A stretch of 64,000 nucleotides of DNA from CBDCFV01 sp965216425 (GTDB lineage Bacteria > Chloroflexota > Dehalococcoidia > Lucifugimonadales > UBA3495), in NCBI GenBank assembly GCA_965216425.1, contig CBDCFV010000007.1:620001-684000 (forward strand), given 5' to 3'. Each line of letters opens with the position of its first letter. The stretch's first letter is position 1. The notes beneath the pieces are model-generated. The model was not told where the DNA came from. It was given only the letters and a program-made list of their open reading frames with translations, and ran no database searches. Made by a program: the position numbers and the translations under genes. Positions 62,239 through 64,000 of the stretch are shown here, one piece after another.

Positions 62239-63372
62239 ATGGCAGGCGAAATCGTAATCTCTTCGGATTCCCACGTGTTTGAACCCCCTGATTTATGGAC
62301 ACAGCGAATAGACCCCAAGTTCAAGGACCGCGGTCCCCGCATGGTAAGAATTGGGGATGTGGACCAACTGGTAATCGAGAAGGACCAAGTGATTTCCGGC
62401 ATCGGGCTTATATCCAACGCGGGCGCCCGGTTCGAAGCTCCGGAAACCATCTCCGCCGAAGGCCGGTTTGAAGATGTCCACGTCGGCGGGTATGACCCCG
62501 ACCAGCATCTGAAGGACATGGTGATTGACGGGGTCTCGGGCGAAGTGCTTTACCCGTCCCAAGGTCTGTTTTACTTCAAGATTGCCGACCCGCCGTTAAT
62601 GTCGGCGGTGTTCCGGGCCTACAACGACTGGCTGGCCGACTTCTGCAAAGCCGATCCACTAAGGCTTAAGGGCCTGGCCATGATCAACCTGGACGACGTG
62701 CAGGAGGGCATAAAGGAACTGGAGCGGACTGCCAAGATGGGGTTGGTTGGCGGGATGATCACCGAGTATCCCGCAGAGGACCGCCGGTACTTCGGGGAAG
62801 AGTACGAACCTTTCTGGGCGGCGGCGCAGGACCTGAACATGCCGTTGAGCCTTCATACGGCCACCACTCGCGAGGGCCGCAACAGGGGTCTGGGAAATAC
62901 AACCATGCGGGACGCCAGCCGAAGGGCCAACAAGGTGTTCTGGCCTTCGACCTCACTGTGTGACATGATCTTCTCCGGCGTGTTTGAGAGAAACCCCAAG
63001 CTTCAAGTAGCGATAGTGGAGTTCGAGCTGGCATGGGCCCCGCACCTGTTAGGCACGATGGACTATACCTACCAAGAGCGGCACGAGGAGGCCAGCTACA
63101 GGTTTAAGGGCGATGCCCTGCCCAGCGATTTCTTCCACAGCAACGTTTACTTGAGCTTCCAGGAAGACGCGGTGGGCATCCGGCTGCGGGATATCATCGG
63201 CGTAGATAGTTTGATGTGGGGATCGGACTACCCTCACTCCGAGTCCACCTTCCCCAAGTCCCGGGAAATCCTGGACGACATCCTGACCGGGGTGCCCGAT
63301 GACGAGAAGGCCAAGATCGTCGGCGGCAATGCTGCCAAGCTGTACGGCTTCGACCTGGAAAGGATTGCCTGA
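62239..63372 (+). CDS. Amidohydrolase-2 family metal-dependent hydrolase
   Basis: 377 residues from MAGEIVISSDSHVFEPPDLW, AGGAG seven bases upstream. The DSHVxEP motif, MPLSLHTATTREG (His) and LMWGSDYPHSESTF (Asp) are all present, so the metal site looks complete. VGGNAAKLYGFDLE is the usual C-terminus. Related to the 26914 gene. It is followed 76 bp later by a hydantoinase-type gene, suggesting linked steps in degradation of amide or ring compounds. Confidence 0.9.
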   Translation: MAGEIVISSDSHVFEPPDLWTQRIDPKFKDRGPRMVRIGDVDQLVIEKDQVISGIGLISNAGARFEAPETISAEGRFEDVHVGGYDPDQHLKDMVIDGVSGEVLYPSQGLFYFKIADPPLMSAVFRAYNDWLADFCKADPLRLKGLAMINLDDVQEGIKELERTAKMGLVGGMITEYPAEDRRYFGEEYEPFWAAAQDLNMPLSLHTATTREGRNRGLGNTTMRDASRRANKVFWPSTSLCDMIFSGVFERNPKLQVAIVEFELAWAPHLLGTMDYTYQERHEEASYRFKGDALPSDFFHSNVYLSFQEDAVGIRLRDIIGVDSLMWGSDYPHSESTFPKSREILDDILTGVPDDEKAKIVGGNAAKLYGFDLERIA

Positions 63373-63448
63373 CAACGGGTTTGTGAAATTCCCTCTCCCT
63401 CTGCAAACGAGCCATTAGCAATAAACATCGGTGTAATGGAGGAGAGCC

Positions 63449-64000
63449 ATGCTGGACATGATAATCAAGGGTGGAACGGTGGTTACCCCGTCGGGAGTGG
63501 GCGAGTGGGACATTGGCGTCCAAGACGGCAGAATCGCCGCTATCGCATTGCCGGGGCATTTACCCGACGAAGGAGTTACCGTTGTCGACGCGGCGGGTAG
63601 GATCGTAGTACCCGGCGGCATCGAACCCCACGCCCACGCGGCCGCCAACGTTCAGCCGGGGGCGCGGGAATTGGTAGCCGGAACACCCAACCCTGGCCCC
63701 GGTCTGCACTCGCTGGGAGCTATCTGGGGTGGCACGACTACGGTGATCGATTTTGCTCCCGTTCCTAACGAGGGCGACCTCGTCAAGGGCATCCACGACT
63801 TCATCAATCCGTGGAAGGGCAACGCCTACACCGACTACTCCACTCACTGCATATACAAGAACGACAGCACACCCGACGCCATTTCCCGCTACGGCGAGTT
63901 GATTAACGCCGGCTTTCCCAGCGTCAAAATCTTCACGACCGACATCCGGCCGCCGGAAGGCCGGGCTAATTCGTTGACTCCCATAGGCAAGATAGACTCA
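63449..64000 (+). CDS. Dihydropyrimidinase/hydantoinase-type amidohydrolase, 3' end beyond window
   Basis: The first 184 residues are present and the frame runs off the right edge. Cyclic-amidase motifs: an N-terminal beta-sandwich strand (MIIKGGTVVTPSG), PGGIEPHAHA with metal ligands H61 and H63 (Glu replaces the usual Asp before PH), and Lys160 in SVKIFTTD, the expected carboxylated bridging lysine. It would open cyclic amides such as dihydropyrimidines or hydantoins. Strong ribosome site GGAGGAG. Same strand as the preceding amidohydrolase. Confidence 0.9.
   Translation, partial: MLDMIIKGGTVVTPSGVGEWDIGVQDGRIAAIALPGHLPDEGVTVVDAAGRIVVPGGIEPHAHAAANVQPGARELVAGTPNPGPGLHSLGAIWGGTTTVIDFAPVPNEGDLVKGIHDFINPWKGNAYTDYSTHCIYKNDSTPDAISRYGELINAGFPSVKIFTTDIRPPEGRANSLTPIGKIDS

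Overview
The window looks like chromosome from a high-GC environmental bacterium, most plausibly Chloroflexota of the Dehalococcoidia/SAR202 type. This is inferred from gene content, not from a marker gene. The signs are several amidohydrolase-2 paralogues, luciferase-like flavin monooxygenases, acyl-CoA-dehydrogenase-type-2 flavoproteins, a thiolase-like/DUF35 pair, proline-threonine-rich lipoproteins, and many dispersed palindromic repeats with the core ATTCCCGC-N-GCGGGAAT. No rRNA or complete tRNA was found.

Layout. 1-12.6 kb is an accessory region full of mobile-element debris. It holds a KAP P-loop NTPase running off the left edge, a serine recombinase, a pentapeptide-repeat membrane protein, the 3' part of a tRNA-Glu(CUC) beside an integrase remnant, an ISAs1-type transposase remnant next to an ORF-less group II intron, a PT-rich lipoprotein, two decayed IS701-type transposases, and an apparently intact IS5-type element that cuts an amidase. 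12.6-36 kb is mostly catabolic or housekeeping: alpha/beta hydrolases, a lactonase-like propeller, two LLM flavin monooxygenases, a DinB fusion, an MFS carrier, a GMC oxidoreductase, two acyl-CoA-DH-like flavoproteins, a 4,5-dihydroxyphthalate decarboxylase-like protein, three amidohydrolases, a DEAD-box helicase and the GTPase TypA. 36-40.5 kb is repeat-rich, with an LRR lipoprotein, a Uma2 nuclease and a vapBC-like pair between two 0.3-kb direct repeats. 40.5-54 kb is one giant cadherin-like surface protein (about 4,460 codons) broken by three frame changes. 54-64 kb holds an epoxide hydrolase, a second vapBC pair plus an orphan antitoxin-like gene, gamma-glutamyltransferase, DUF35 and thiolase-like genes, a phosphodiesterase, a YjdF-like membrane protein, another amidohydrolase and the start of a hydantoinase-type gene.

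How it fits together. The catabolic genes suggest oxidation, ring or side-chain cleavage and hydrolysis of diverse organic compounds, including retro-aldol chemistry by the thiolase-like/DUF35 pair. Substrates cannot be read from sequence. The giant adhesin, LRR lipoprotein and PT-rich lipoprotein point to an elaborate cell surface.

The most unusual signal is in the repeats. One MITE-like family (terminal motif GAAACTATCTCAAAAC) has ends that coincide with the stop codons of five separate genes. A second family is represented by two elements of exactly 152 bp in opposite orientation. A 10-bp-periodic GGACATTT array occurs three times, twice inside the direct repeats that flank the toxin-antitoxin pair.
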